From the NCBI RefSeq assembly GCF_052324685.1, contig NC_135211.1:51659682-51723681 (forward strand): a stretch of 64,000 bases of DNA, written 5' to 3'. Shown here piece by piece: positions 20,001 to 31,770 of the stretch (the stretch's first letter is position 1; every line of letters starts with the position of its first letter). The notes beneath the pieces were generated by a model, which saw only the letters and a list, made by a program, of their open reading frames with translations, did not search any database and was not told the origin of the DNA. Source of the DNA: Brachyhypopomus gauderio (taxonomy: Eukaryota; Chordata; Actinopteri; Gymnotiformes; Hypopomidae). The position numbers and the translations under genes are program-made.

Positions 20001-22030
20001 TTAGTCCACGCTGGTGGTTGTCTCACTCTGAGTGTTGTTTCTTTTCAGAGACTCTGTAACAGTTTCTTCTGTTATACCATCTTCTGATGACCTCACCATG
20101 TTCTCTGGGCAGCGAGAAAGACATGAAGCATTCCACCATCTACCATCACTCAGTATAAAAGTGCTTAAACCAGTCTGCTGTTGCACAGACAAGGGCTCAG
20201 TGTATTGTCTCTCCTTTCCCACATGAATAGGTTTTCGTACTCGCACCATGTCGCCCTCTTTGATGTTCAGAGGTCATGCACCTCTTCTCCTGTCAGTGTA
20301 ATGCTTACTCTTGGACTGTCGTAAGGCCACTCTGGCAGCAACCCGAGCATACCTCTCTTCATCCATAGCAGGATGTGTAATTTTGTTCGCATGGGCCTAC
20401 CTCTCAGAAGTTGAAAAGGAAATTGACCAGTCGTTGCATGAGCTGTGGCTGAATTGTGGAGCATATTAGTCACTGCAGGCTTCCATAGTAGTTGGGTTGT
20501 CTGCGCCACTTGAATACAATCCTTGAGAACTCTGTTAAAGTGTTCCACAGAACCGTTAGCCTGCGGATGGTAAACACTTGTTCTAATATGTTTAATGTTC
20601 CGTTCTCTCAAAAACTCGAAGCAAAACCTGAGGATGTGAATTGTGAACCATTGTCTGTAGTAATGACATAAGGGTTTCCTTCACGTGCAAAAAAAATAAG
20701 TCAGGAATGCAATGAAAGTGTCGGTAGTCGCATTTGTCGAAAAACCTACTTCTGGCCACTTACTGAAATACTCTACCAGGGTGATAGCAAATCTACAGTC
20801 ATAAGCCCCACGTTCAAATGGACCCACTATATCGACAGCCACATGCTGGAACGGGCCTTCTGGAAATTCAACAGGCTGCATCGGTGCAGGAGCAGCATTG
20901 GCTGTTTTGTAACATGACTGACAAACTGTGCAAGACGAAAGGACCTCATGAACTAATCCATCCATGCGCGGCCACCAGTAAAGTTCTCTAAGGCGTCGCT
21001 TTGTACGAACAACCCCTTGATGACCTTCGTGCGCCAAGTGCACAATTCTGTCTCTGAGGGCTTTAGGTACAACCAGGCATTTACCCCGAAAGATCAATAG
21101 CGTGTCCACAGCCAGTTCATGTCGCACCAAGAAGTATGGCTGCAGCTGACTTGAAAGAGACTTTTTCACTTTTGGCCATCTTGAGTGAATGACCTTCCGT
21201 ACTTGTGATAATTCAGGACAATCTTCACATTCTGCCTTGAAGTCAGCCAGTGGAAGTGCCGCTAGGAGTGGTGAGATCTCTGCTATCTCTGTGAATAAAT
21301 CATGTTCCAACTCCTCTTCTATGCTGGAGTGATTGAGAGGAACATGTGAGAGACCATCAGTCATAACATTGAGACTACCAGGGCGGAACTGCACATAATC
21401 CTCATACCAGCCCTATTCATACCTTTGGTATTGAGGAGAGTTGTAAGAGCATTGTGGTCAGTACGTAGCATGAACCTCTGTCCCCACACATAAGTTCTCC
21501 ATCGTTCCACTGCCCAGACACAAGCTAGAGCCTCTTTTTCAGTGGTGGAGTACTTCCTCTCAGCAGCTGACAATGCGCGTGAAGCAAATGCAACAATGCG
21601 TTCACTACTATCGTCATGCAGCTGTGTTAACACAGCTCCTAAGCCATAATCTGAGGCATCTGTGGTAACGAAAGTTGGTAATTTGGGGTTGTAGATGGAA
21701 AGTGCAGGACTTTCAGAAGCATTGATTTCAGATTGTTGAAACTTTCCTCTGCTTCCTCATTCCACTGTAACTCAGCTTGTGTGTTTGCCCTGAGTAGCTC
21801 TCGCAGTGGTTCCACTAAATTAGCATAATTTGACAGAAATTTACTGAACCAGGATGTTAAACCCCGGAAGGAACGTAGTGCTACCATGTCTTTGGGAACA
21901 GGAGCATCAACAATGGCAGTTAGATGATCTGAACTTTGGCGTAAACCCTCTTTAGAAATGAGGTGTCCTAGGAACGTAATGCTTGTTTGACTAAACGAGC
22001 TTTTGTCAAAATTAATCTGAAGGCCAGCAT
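20001..22030 (-). pseudogene. Ty3/Gypsy pol relic: end of reverse transcriptase, RNase H, integrase
   Basis: Blocks in pol order along the minus strand: end of reverse transcriptase (INFDKSSFSQTSITFLGHLI, near 22000); RNase H (FASRALSAAERKYSTTEKEA, then LRTDHNALTTLL, 21633-21420); integrase zinc-binding region (HEGHQGVV...CTVCQSC, about 21070-20920) and start of the core (VAVDIVGPFERG, near 20850); integrase end (YHPQANGSVEHFNRVLKD, about 20570-20515); and a C-terminal tail with MVRVRKPIHVG (20250). The frame changes several times and gag, protease and most of the transcriptase are missing. The left break near 22030 joins directly to lectin-upstream repeat. The element cannot move on its own. 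Confidence 0.85.
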
Positions 22031-22032
22031 CT

Positions 22033-22306
22033 TTGAGAATGATGGATATATATTTAAAGATATGCTGAAAGCACAGTTTCATTTTTACAAAGTATGCAGT
22101 TTCATTTTTACTTTGAGAATGACGGATATATATTTAAAGATATGTTGAAAGCACATTTTCATTTTTACAAAGTATGCAGTCACTGAAAAGAATAACTAAT
22201 AGCAGTGTAGAACAGGTCTGAACCATCACGTTCAGATGGTCAGCAGTGTCTTGTGCTGAAGCCAATATGCAAATGTGTACATGTCTAATCACAAACAGCC
22301 CAGTCT
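22033..22306 (-). repeat. Second copy of the lectin-upstream segment, partly duplicated
   Basis: 22114-22306 matches 6044-6240 almost throughout (ACGGATATATATTTAAAGAT...AATCACAAACAGCCCAGTCT). A partial copy of its start precedes it at 22033-22110. It abuts the broken end of the Gypsy pol relic. No lectin exon is attached here. Confidence 0.65.
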
Positions 22307-22330
22307 AACTTACAGAGATTGTGTTAAATA

Positions 22331-23194
22331 CTCAATCCCGCTATAGATGTGAGATTGTCAAACAGAGAGAACAAATTTTACATTGTAAGGTTCTACATAG
22401 GAATTACTTTTGACAAAGTTTGAGAACCTTGAAATATTTATTATTTGTTTTTGGTGAGGTTTTTTTTGGTGCCAAGTGAGATGTTTTACCCAGTCTTTGG
22501 TGTTTGATAGTTAATTGCTTGTCGTGGAGTGAATGAGGGAGCAGCAGGCGGTTAAGGGCACATCTTTACTACCCATAATGCCACGTAGCGACAACCACAA
22601 GAAAATGAAAGGAAAGCGCAGTACACAAACTCAACGAGTTAGTTAAGTGCCTATGGTGATATTAAGCACATTGAAGAAGGCTACTAAAGGGAGGCTCTTG
22701 CAGTTTAGCATCATTGACAGTCTTAGGGGTGTGAGCTCAATGCACAGCACTGGAAGGATGGCCCTGTGGGCTTAAATAGTGTGGGGAGGGAATATGGAAC
22801 AGGTGAAAGCAATGGGACAATGAGTGATTAATCAAGGGGTGTGATGGATGGAGGGGTGTGTGAATGTGAGCATCTCCCTCAAGGCCTGGGACCAGCTTTC
22901 CGTGACATTGCTATTTGGTGATAATACTTTCCTGCATAGTTACTTCCTAAAATATTTTATTTCCTTAGTAAACTAAGATAATATGGGTATTTGGTGTACT
23001 GAGCAAGTCAATATGCCATAGACATTAATGTTTTCTCTCTAATCTTGGGTCTATTGGTTTAAAATAATTTTAAATTTCATTTTTACAGTGTAGTACAGTG
23101 CTGAAATAATATGCATAGTAACTTTTTTTGCAATATTAGATTTTTATGAGAAACATTGGTTACACCAATTGACATTTATCAGTTACAGCAACTG
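22331..23194. other. Gene-free stretch
   Basis: Mostly AT-rich. The portion 22530-22910 (GGAGCAGCAGGCGGTTAAGG...CTTTCCGTGACATT) has the composition and GTGACA ending of an LTR read on the minus strand, but I could not fix a left border or target duplication. Confidence 0.3.
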
Positions 23195-23518
23195 ACGACA
23201 AGCAAAGGAAAAGCAATTTCCCACGGTCTCACAAACGTTACTTTATTTAAACACAAAATAGCGCAGACAGCGCACATAGAACACGTACACATAAAGACGT
23301 GTTCGACTCAAACAAAGACGAGCATGGGACACTGCGTGAACGCACATTAAATAGACAAACCACATAAGCCCAGAGTGATGATGAGGCGAGCCACAGGTGA
23401 GACAAATGAACACATTCAGACGTAACCGCACCCAGGGAGATCCACAGACGCAGACGACTACACGTAGACAACGTAAACACATGCCCAAAAGGGAGGGGTC
23501 AGGGGCCGTAACGTGACA
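23195..23518 (-). mobile_element. Solo LTR of the GTTGAGGACC-related family
   Basis: The right end reads GGAGGGGTCAGGGGCCGTAACGTGACA. The body shares TTTATTTAAACACAAAATAGCGC, CATTAAATAGACAAACCACAT and CCCAAAAGGGAGGGG with 13384-13743. The left border is approximate and no target duplication is identified. Confidence 0.6.
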
Positions 23519-24422
23519 AATTAAAGTTGAATAAAAAGTGAATTAGGTGTTTTAATAAATGTGATCAAAATCTAATAGATTTTTTTAATACTATATAAAA
23601 CAATACTTTTAACAATGAAGAAACTGATTGATCTCTGATTATACAGTAAGTACAATTCATACACCTTATTAATCATATTACATTAAAAACAATCCAATGT
23701 AAGATGATATCTAGCAGACAGAAGAAAAACTCAAATTGTACATACATTGTGCATATGAGATGTTTTGAAGATTCCAAACATCCATATCTCAGTGAGAAAT
23801 GTGACAACATTCTCCATTTTCTCCTTTGCAATTTTATTTTTGTCTTTTTGTTTCTCATGCACTTTCATTCTTTTTTTTGCTTTGAGTTCAACTTTCTATT
23901 GCAGCTTTTTTGCCTTCATTCTTTCACTCAAGTTCCTTATTTTTATGAACCTTAGCTTCTCCTTTTTCTTCAGCATTTCTCTATGTTTGCTGGTACTTTT
24001 CTGCACTACCCTCACATGAGTGGAGGATGTCTGTGGTCTCTTTAAACTTGGCCGCACATAGTCATGATCAGCAACATACACTATGGGCTCTGGAGGGCCA
24101 TTAAAAACTACTCATCTGCTGTTGAATGCAGTGATGGAGAAGTAAGGTTCAAAACTTCAGCAAGCACCCTTTTCTTCTTCTCTTCTCTCTGTACTGCGTC
24201 TGATACTGCTTCCACTCTTCCCTCATTTGCACCTGTGTTTCCCTGGGCAGATCTGTGATTGGATGTTCGTGATCTTTTCTTGTCTCTTTCTCTTTGATAG
24301 CTAAAGTACAGAAGATGACTGAAACTGTTAGTCTAATGTCCAGGGCCTTAATTTGTCTTCCATTTTGACTTCAAGACTCTCAATAAAACTACCCTTTTAG
24401 GAGACCTACGTCACTGACTTTA
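23519..24422. other. AT-rich gene-free stretch
   Basis: Long AT-rich text with several short ORFs on both strands that show no recognisable domain, splice structure or composition contrast. I see nothing supportable. Confidence 0.4.
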
Positions 24423-24650
24423 CTATCTCATGAAACACTAGCATGTGTATGTGAGGGTGTATGTAGTGTATCTCATGAAACACTAGCATGTGTATGTGAG
24501 GGTGTATGTAGTGTATCTCATGAAACACTAGCACGTGTATGTGTGGGTGTGTGTAGTGTATCTCATGAAACACTAGCATGTGTATGTGAGGGTGTGTGTA
24601 GTGTATCTCATGAAACACTAGCATGTGTATGTGAGGGTGTATGTAGTGTA
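24423..24650. repeat. 45-bp minisatellite, 5 units
   Basis: The unit is TATCTCATGAAACACTAGCA followed by TGTGTATGTGAGGGTGTATGTAGTG, repeated five times with one or two substitutions per unit. The 45-bp period keeps ORFs open on both strands, which are artefacts. Confidence 0.9.
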
Positions 24651-24736
24651 TCTTTGCTTTATTTTAACAAGGTAATTTGCTCTTGCAGCAGGATCCGCAT
24701 TAACACGCGTTCTGTGGCGAGATTTTCTTTACTTGG

Positions 24737-25219
24737 GCAGCTGAAACAGGTGAGGTAGAAGGGGAGCTGAAACAGGTGAGGTAGAAGGGCAGCTGAAACA
24801 GGTGTGGTAGAAGGGCAGCTGAAACAGGTGAGGTAGAAGGGCAGCTGAAACAGGTGAGGTAGAAGGGGAGCTGAAACAGTTGAGGTAGAAGGGGAGCTGA
24901 AACAGGTGTGGTAGAAGGGGAGCTGAAACAGGTGAGGTAGAAGGGGAGCTGAAACAGGTGAGGTAGAAGGGGAGCTGAAACAGGTGAGGTAGAAGGGGAG
25001 CTGAAACAGGTGAGGTAGAAGGGGAGCTGAAACAGGTGAGGTAGAAGGGGAGCTGAAACAGGTGAGGTAGAAGGGGAGCTGAAACAGGTGAGGTAGAAGG
25101 GGAGCTGAAACAGGTGAGGTAGAAGGGGAGCTGAAACAGGTGAGGTAGAAGGGCAGCTGAAACAGGTGAGGTAGAAAGGAAGCTGAAACAGGTGAGGTAG
25201 AAAGGAAGCTGAAACAGGT
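24737..25219. repeat. 26-bp minisatellite, about 18 units
   Basis: The unit is AGCTGAAACAGGTGAGGTAG followed by AAGGGG. Variants change the last bases (AAGGGC, AAAGGA) or GAGG to GTGG. Three units make 78 bp, so a 184-codon minus-strand ORF stays open without being a gene. Every unit contains CAGGTGAG, a consensus splice-donor-like sequence. Confidence 0.9.
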
Positions 25220-25224
25220 GAGGT

Positions 25225-26214
25225 ATGCTTATTTCTTGATATTCAATGTTAGTCATACCATAACAAAGGAGTATAGAGTACATAACTTTCTCTTTTCAAA
25301 ACATACTTAATACTACAGTTTTTCTCAGTCGATTTGGTTCATTTCTCAGATCAGAATTGAAATTCTCAAAACTGTTCATTCAGTCTTCACATCTCCTTGT
25401 CACTCCTTGTTTCTCATTGTGTTTAACATTTTGCAAATGCTTTTGTGCATATTGCAAATGGACATGGACAGTTGTCTGTTGTTTTTTACATTATCAGTTG
25501 CTTACGACATGTTTATCAAAATGTGTTGTACGGATTGTCTGTTGAATTGTCTTACCCTCCAAAACATTTAGTCTTTAGGTCATTGCCTAGGTCATTATAT
25601 GCAAAAGTGCTGAACATGTTGTCATAATCTCTAAGGCATCGTTTTACATTTATTTATTTAGTTTATTTTTTGTTGCATTTTGGTAATTTATCCTAATTTG
25701 ATTAAATTTTTTGTAAGTGAACATTCAGTTACAGTAAGAGAGGGAATTGGTGAAGGCTTAGATCAATCAATGGTCTCAACCATAGGTCAGAGGTGTGTCT
25801 CATGAATCTTTACTCTAATTGGCAAACATTTATAGATGCTAAACACTGCAGTATCTCACAGTCTCATAATGGAAAGATAAGGCCATGTACAGGGTGAACA
25901 GCCAGGAAGAGTAAGTCTGTGTGGTGTAGAGGGGTAAGACTGTGTGGTGTAAGCCTGAGGGGACAAAACTGTGAAATAAGGGCAACAATTGTGGACCATG
26001 TTTTACATGTAAGTCATGGTCTTACAATGACTGAAGCTGGTCGCTGGGTACAGCTGAATATTGGAAGAACAACTGTGTTTTCAATTGTTCAAACATTTCA
26101 TAGAGAAAACATGTATGTAATTCAGAAATGTGCAGCATTACAGCAGAGAGCACATTGACGTAAATTCTGACATGTTACAGTATTCAGTTTTTTTTGTTGC
26201 ATTTTTGCATTCTT
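25225..26214. other. Gene-free stretch
   Basis: A short plus-strand segment around 25985-26105 (CATGTTTTACATGTAAGTCA...GAAGAACAACTGTGTTTTCA) can be read as ATIVDHVLHVSHGLTMTEAG and VQLNIGRTTVFSIVQTF, which resembles the helix-turn-helix N-terminus of Tc1-type or similar transposases. Nothing longer is supported. Confidence 0.35.
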
Positions 26215-28325
26215 ATAATAATAATAATGATAATACTCTTTATTCGTATAGCACCTTTCATACATACATGCAACTCAAAGTGCTTCACAGTATAAATAAA
26301 AAGAAACATTAAAAGGAGATAAGACAAAAAGAAAATGTTAAAAGAAATTAAAGATAAAATATTAAAATAACATAAAATGTAAAAAAGTAAATAAATAAGA
26401 AATAATAATCAAGAAAACTATTAAGATAATTAGAACAGATTTAGCTACTCACCCACGCTCTCTCGTACAACAATCACACAGAGTGCGACCTTCACTCTCA
26501 CTGGTTTTCTGCGAGCTGTGTGCTCGTCAGCCCACAGTTATGCGCGGCCACCTGGTACTCGACTCTCAGCCGAGGGTGAAACTCCCAATCACTCAGTTAC
26601 CCTGCCTGGTAACCACCAATGGTGCCACCTGTATACCCCCCCGTGGAGTTTGACCGCCAAACCTCTCGACTCTTGTCGAGTTAGATCCTCTGATCCTGAC
26701 AGTTCCCTATGAACTGCGTTTGGCGTCGCCTGTGTATACACGTACCAGGAGAGAAGTCACAACATCTGCAATAAGTTTCTGCTGAGGAGAGAGACAAAGT
26801 TTAACTAAAAGCAGATCTAAAGAGGAAGTAAATATAAGAAGATAAAAATTAAATATTAAAATTAAAGATAAAAAGGAAACAAACAATAAAATAATGAAAT
26901 AGTGACAAATTATAAAATAATAGACAACATAATGTATTAAAGTAAATAAGATCGAGAGTTTCTTAACTAAAAGCAGATCTAAACAGGAATGTTTTGAGAT
27001 TGTTCTTGAAACTATGCAGGGCTGAAATGCCTCTGAGATCTTCAGGAAGAGAATTCCAGAGCTTTGGGCCATAGTGGCTAAAAGCACCCTCGCCAATCTT
27101 TAATCTGCTTTTAGGAATCACCAGTAGATTACTGTTTGAAGACCTCAGAGACCTGACTGGAACATATCTAACCATCATTTCACTGAGGTAAAGAGGGGCA
27201 AGACCATGAAGACATTTAAAAACCATGACTAGAACCTTAAAATATATTCTAAAGCTGACAGGTAACCAGTGTAGTGAGTGGAGTGCAGGTGTAATATGAT
27301 CTCTCTTTCTCCTGCAGGTCAGAACCCTTGCAGCCGCGTTCTGAACTCGCTGTAGGTGCGAAATAGAGCTCTTTGGAAGAGCAGATAGAACAGCGTTACA
27401 ATAATCTAGCCTTGATGTGATAAATGCATGGACAAGTTTTTCACTGTCAGCAGGAGAGAGCATATCTCGACCTTAGCGATGTTTGGAAGGTGAAAATAAC
27501 CTGTCTTGCATGTAGTCATGATGTGTGATTTGAAGCTGAGCTCATTATCAAAGGTGACGCCCAGGTTCTTAACACATTGTCTGGCATTCAGATTCATTTG
27601 ATTTAAATAAGTCTGGACATCATTCCTTTGTGAATCACTGCCAAGAACAAGAACCTCTGTCTTCTCTTTATTTAATTGCAGAAAATTGTCAGACCATGTC
27701 TGTATATCATCTATGCAGTCAAACAGTGAGCAAATTGATTTTAGGGCTTTAGATTCTAGCAAAATATAAAGTTGAGTGTCATCTGCATATTGATGATAAC
27801 TAATACCATGTTTATTAATGATATGTGGTATTGGAAGCATATATAGGTTGATTAGTAACAGCCCAAGAATTGATCCTTGGGGGACGCCACAAGTTATTTT
27901 TTGACGTGTGGAGGAAGAGGTACCTAATGTTACATAATAATCACGCCCAGTTAGATACGATCTAAACCAGTGTAAGACTAAGCCACTAAGGCCTACCCAG
28001 CTCTGTAGTCGATCAAGAAGTATTTTATGATAAACGGTGTCAAAAGCAGCGCTTAAATCTAGCAGAATAAGGACTAAGAGTTTGCCTGCATCCTTATTCA
28101 ATCTCAAGTCATTTACTACCTTAACTAGGGCTGTTTCAGTGCTGTGGAGAGCTCTGAAACCAGAATGAAAAGTGTCATTTATTTGATTTACTTTGACAAT
28201 CATTCAACTGGATTGACACACCTTTTTCAATGATTTTGCTAAGAAAGGAAAGGTTAGATATAGGTCGATAATTATTGAGAATTGTGGGATCAAGATTTCT
28301 GTTCTTTATTAATGGTTTAACAAAC
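26215..28325 (-). pseudogene. L2-like LINE, 3' part with reverse transcriptase
   Basis: On the minus strand the text runs from YRPISNLSFLSKIIEK (about 28280) through STETALVKVVNDL, LLDLSAAFDTVYH (motif A, catalytic Asp present), GVPQGSILG and YADDTQLYI (motif C) to a C-terminal domain (FITSRLDYCNAVLSALPKSS, LPEDLRGI). The 265- and 166-codon blocks are in different frames near 27430, so it is inactive. The endonuclease half is missing (5' truncation near 28325, usual for LINEs). The 3' UTR ends in CTTTATTCGTATAGCACCTT (plus-strand view) and an ATAATAAT tail at 26215-26240; it holds unrelated text at about 26450-26760. Confidence 0.85.
26450..26760. other. GC-rich insertion in the LINE 3' UTR
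   Basis: This segment (CACCCACGCTCTCTCGTACA to CACGTACCAGGAGAGAAGTC) differs in composition from the AT-rich LINE tail around it. TCTCGACTCTTGTCGAG inside it is a short palindrome. I could not assign it to a family. Confidence 0.35.
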
Positions 28326-29302
28326 ACTTAACAGAACCATTAAATCGATGATTCTTTTATTATGGAAAAAGTTGTTAAGATTGATGGAGAATGTTTATGG
28401 AGAAATTGAATCTTTTTGAAGTTTGACATTGTAACAATAAAGAGACCTATTAAAAATGCATTCTATTGATCCACATAGAAAATACAATCAGTCTGAAGAA
28501 GCCTCTAATTATGCTGTTCTAGTTAACGAACTAATGATGAACCATCTTTGAGTGTAACTGTGACATGTTATTAACATAGAGCAAGAAACGAGTGCATGAA
28601 ACACAAAAGGGGATTTTAATAAAATACAAGAAACGGACACATACTGAGGACCAGCAGTAAAAGTACAATTGAATGACAAAAGTAACAGGATTTATCAGTT
28701 TATTATAAGGCTCAAATGCAAAGCATTGGAGGGGCACCTGTGGGGACTTGAATGGCAAAGTAAAATGAACATGTATTTTTACTTTAGGAGGATGGGAAAG
28801 ACGAAAGCTGTCTCTTGTGCCACCAGAAGATTGTGGATATACTGGCAAAATTCTGAGAGCAGCTTGTAAAGGGCCCGTTTATATAGCTCCACTTCAGAAA
28901 CAGCTGGACACTAATCCATTGCCCCCTACATCAGAAGCGGGCCCAGGTATAAAGGTCACGGTTCGCTACTGCTGCACAGGCACCTTTGAATCTGTACATG
29001 GACATGAGAAGCACCCCAGCAGAACAAGATGGGGCACTGATCTCTTTCTACAAGAACACTCATGTGGAATAGGCTTGACCTTTGTACTGCAAATTGGAAG
29101 GTACAGACTTTACAATAGAAATGAGTAGTTAACAATGGCATGTTTGGTTAAAAATTTTCACTAGCAAATACAGATGGCAATTCTCAAAATCTGCAATTGT
29201 CAATGGACTTCAAGTTCAGGTTTTAAGGTAGTAACAAGATTCCATTTAAATATAGCAATAGTTTTAAAATGAACCTGAATTAAAACCTGATCTAAATGCA
29301 TG
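28326..29302. other. Stretch without a supportable gene
   Basis: A plus-strand reading at about 28820-29125 has a moderate ORF (ending QEHSCGIGLTFVLQIGR), but it has no recognisable domain, start or splice context. It could be part of an unidentified element. Confidence 0.3.
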
Positions 29303-29304
29303 CT

Positions 29305-29940
29305 GTCACACCTGGCACCGCCCCCTCCCTGTCTATGTAGCCTGGCTCCGCCTCCTCTGGTCTTTTCTTCTTCTGTTAGTTCCGCCTCTGTTTTTGTTTC
29401 CATGGTTTCGGTTCTTTTCTCTCATTGGTTTCAGCTGTCACTTGTTTTAGGCTTTGTTTGGGTTTGTATTTATTCCTTGTGTTTCAGGTATTCGGTGTGG
29501 GTCAATGTTTCTCTATGAGTATGTGCTTGTGCTTCGGTTTGATTGTTGAAAGTCTTGTTTCAGTTCTTATGTTAAAGGTTAGATCTTGCGTGTGCTTCTG
29601 TTCTGTTTGTTTCACTCTAAATCTTGCTTATGCTTCGGTTTGATTGTTGGAAGTTAAGTCTTGCTCTAGTTTGTATGTTAAATGTTAAGTCTTGCTTGTT
29701 TTGTGATAATACGGTTGTTTTCTATGTTAGTTCGCTGTGTGTCGCTTAGTTTGAGTTTCAGTGTGTGAGGTTTGTTTCGGTTTTGTCACGTTTCTCTTCA
29801 TTGTGGTTCAGTTGTATATTGCCTTGTGTTGTGTATATGGTTAGTTTAGGTTTAGTCACGTTTATTTATGTTGTATGTCAACAGTGTATTGGCCTGCGAG
29901 TCTGTGTCTGGTTTAAATCAGTCAGAGACCGGGACATAAA
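29305..29940 (+). mobile_element. Probable LTR (TGTCACACCTGGCACC...)
   Basis: It starts TGTCACACCTGGCACCGCCC and continues with the T-rich, TTCGGTTTGATTG-repeating text typical of the R/U5 part of LTRs here (compare 19500-19950 and 59700-60130). GCTTCGGTTTGATTGTTG is repeated (29532 and 29633). The right border and target duplication are not identified. Confidence 0.5.
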
Positions 29941-29984
29941 CAAACGATATCGCTGACATCCATACTTAAATGACTAAACCTTGA

Positions 29985-30220
29985 CCATGTAAATACTCAG
30001 ATAACATAACTAGGAAAAGACAGATACTTATTTAGGAGCAGAGAACTCCGACCTAACAGGGTTACGTGGCGTGGAACAGGAGCCTGACGGTTACACAAAA
30101 CAACGACCTCCAACAAAGGAATGAGAACACAGGGAATAAAATCCCAACTCATTACACAAACAAACCCAAAACAGCTGATGAGACCAATACTGGGTGGGGG
30201 AAACAAAACAGGGCGTGACA
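29985..30220 (-). mobile_element. LTR-like fragment, opposite orientation
   Basis: The right end GGGGGAAACAAAACAGGGCGTGACA gives TGTCACGCCCTG on the minus strand, the start motif of the LTR family. The left border is not clear. It stands tail to tail with the preceding plus-strand LTR. Confidence 0.4.
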
Positions 30221-30799
30221 ATGAATGATCAAACAAAACAAACAAAGTAAATGACAGCACAAACCAGGAGGAGGGCCGAGTCGAACGCTACAGTAGCCCA
30301 TAATTGTGCGCTGCCAGCTGTTTTTTCTCTTGGATTAACGGTGAATATTGCCCATTTATCGTATTTAATCATATTGCATTAAAAAATCTTTTTGCATTTT
30401 ATGTTTTATTGACAATTGTTAAATATTTTTGTAAATATCCTAGGAAAGACCTCGTAAATATTACTATTATGCGTTTCTAACACGTGGAGGTTCTAAATGT
30501 CTGCTGGTCAGTTTGTTTTACCTTTGCCGATAAATAATCATTCTCGATTTTATCCATCTGTTTATTCCATTCTATACAAACTGCTTTTAGTTGATGACCT
30601 TGAAACGAGCACTTCTTAACATTTGTTCTGTTTGGATATTTTACATGTCTAAAGTAACTTTCTTAAATAGAAATAACCATGTAACATGAATGACGTTTGC
30701 ACTGTCACATTCATGACAGTGTGTTTCTAAGACATTCCTTAAGCACAGTGTTCCAGTAATCAGTACATGACTTAATTAACTCTTATTGATGAAAGCATG

Positions 30800-31050
30800 T
30801 TCTGATGAGCTAATGTTGCACGCACGTTCTGATAAGTTAACATAGTCTATAAAATGATTGTACCTACAGTATTATTGCTGCGCGCACATTCCGATAATGT
30901 AACATAGCCTATAAAATGATCGTACCTACAGTATTAGTGCTAGAAGCATGTACCGATAAGCTAATATAGCCTATGAAATGATCGTACCTACCTACAGTAT
31001 TAATGCTAGAAGCACGTACCGATAAGATAATATAGCCTATAAAATTCTTA
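30800..31050. repeat. Tandem repeat of about 65 bp, 4 units, next to lectin copy B
   Basis: Units contain GATAAGYTAAYATAGYCTATR AAATGATYGTACCTACAGTATT-type text (near 30830, 30890, 30955, 31020), differing by small substitutions and a CTAC duplication. It directly precedes the truncated neck exon of copy B. Confidence 0.7.
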
Positions 31051-31064
31051 CCTTTTTTTTTATT

Positions 31065-31739
31065 ATTAAAAGAGAGAGAAGAACTCCAAAAAAAGTTTTT
31101 TGAAATGGGTAAGTGATCATTTGCATACTATTACAGTCTTATGCACTCAAGAAAATTATATTGTAAATTATATCCTGTATATTTACATATAGAGACATCA
31201 GTGTGTCAAAGTTGATTATCATCAACATGCTAAGACATTTTCTAAATCATTTGGTCACCACTGGAGGTGCAACAGGCTAGTAGTGTGAAAATAATATTGT
31301 ATTATGCTGTTTGTAATGTTAGCAAGTACCTTTTGCTTTTGTCCTTTGCTTTTCTGTCCATGTAATTCAACAATGAAATGATTCCTGTATATGTACATAT
31401 AGAGACATCAGAGTGTCATCAACAACATGATGAGACTTTTTTTATTCATTTGGGCACCACTGGAGGTGCAACACACTGGAAGATCTACCTGAACTTTCCA
31501 TTAAAAACAAGAAAAATCACTACTGCTACATTTCACTGTCATAATCATAGTATTGTAGAAAGTATTTATTTGCATTAATGACGTTACATGGCAGAACAGG
31601 ATAAACAATTATCAAAGCAAAAATAATTTGTCCAAGCCAGATAGAGAATCCAAAAACCAGAGAGTAATGCCAGTAAACAAACACCAAACAAAAAACAAAA
31701 TAGAAAGACAAAAATGACAAGGCAAGCAAGTCTAAATTT

Positions 31740-31770
<31 letters not shown>

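Noticed and set aside
19245..22030. One Gypsy element made of the LTR and the adjacent pol
   Set aside because: The LTR is in plus orientation with its own CATA flanks, while pol is on the minus strand; no second LTR at the other side.
24729..25283. 184-codon minus-strand ORF with Phe/Pro/Ser repeats
   Set aside because: Artefact of the 26-bp minisatellite.
28817..29128. 103-codon plus-strand ORF as an env or host exon
   Set aside because: No signal peptide, domain or splice context could be recognised.
30800..31050. CRISPR-like array
   Set aside because: Direct tandem repeats without unique spacers in a eukaryotic context.
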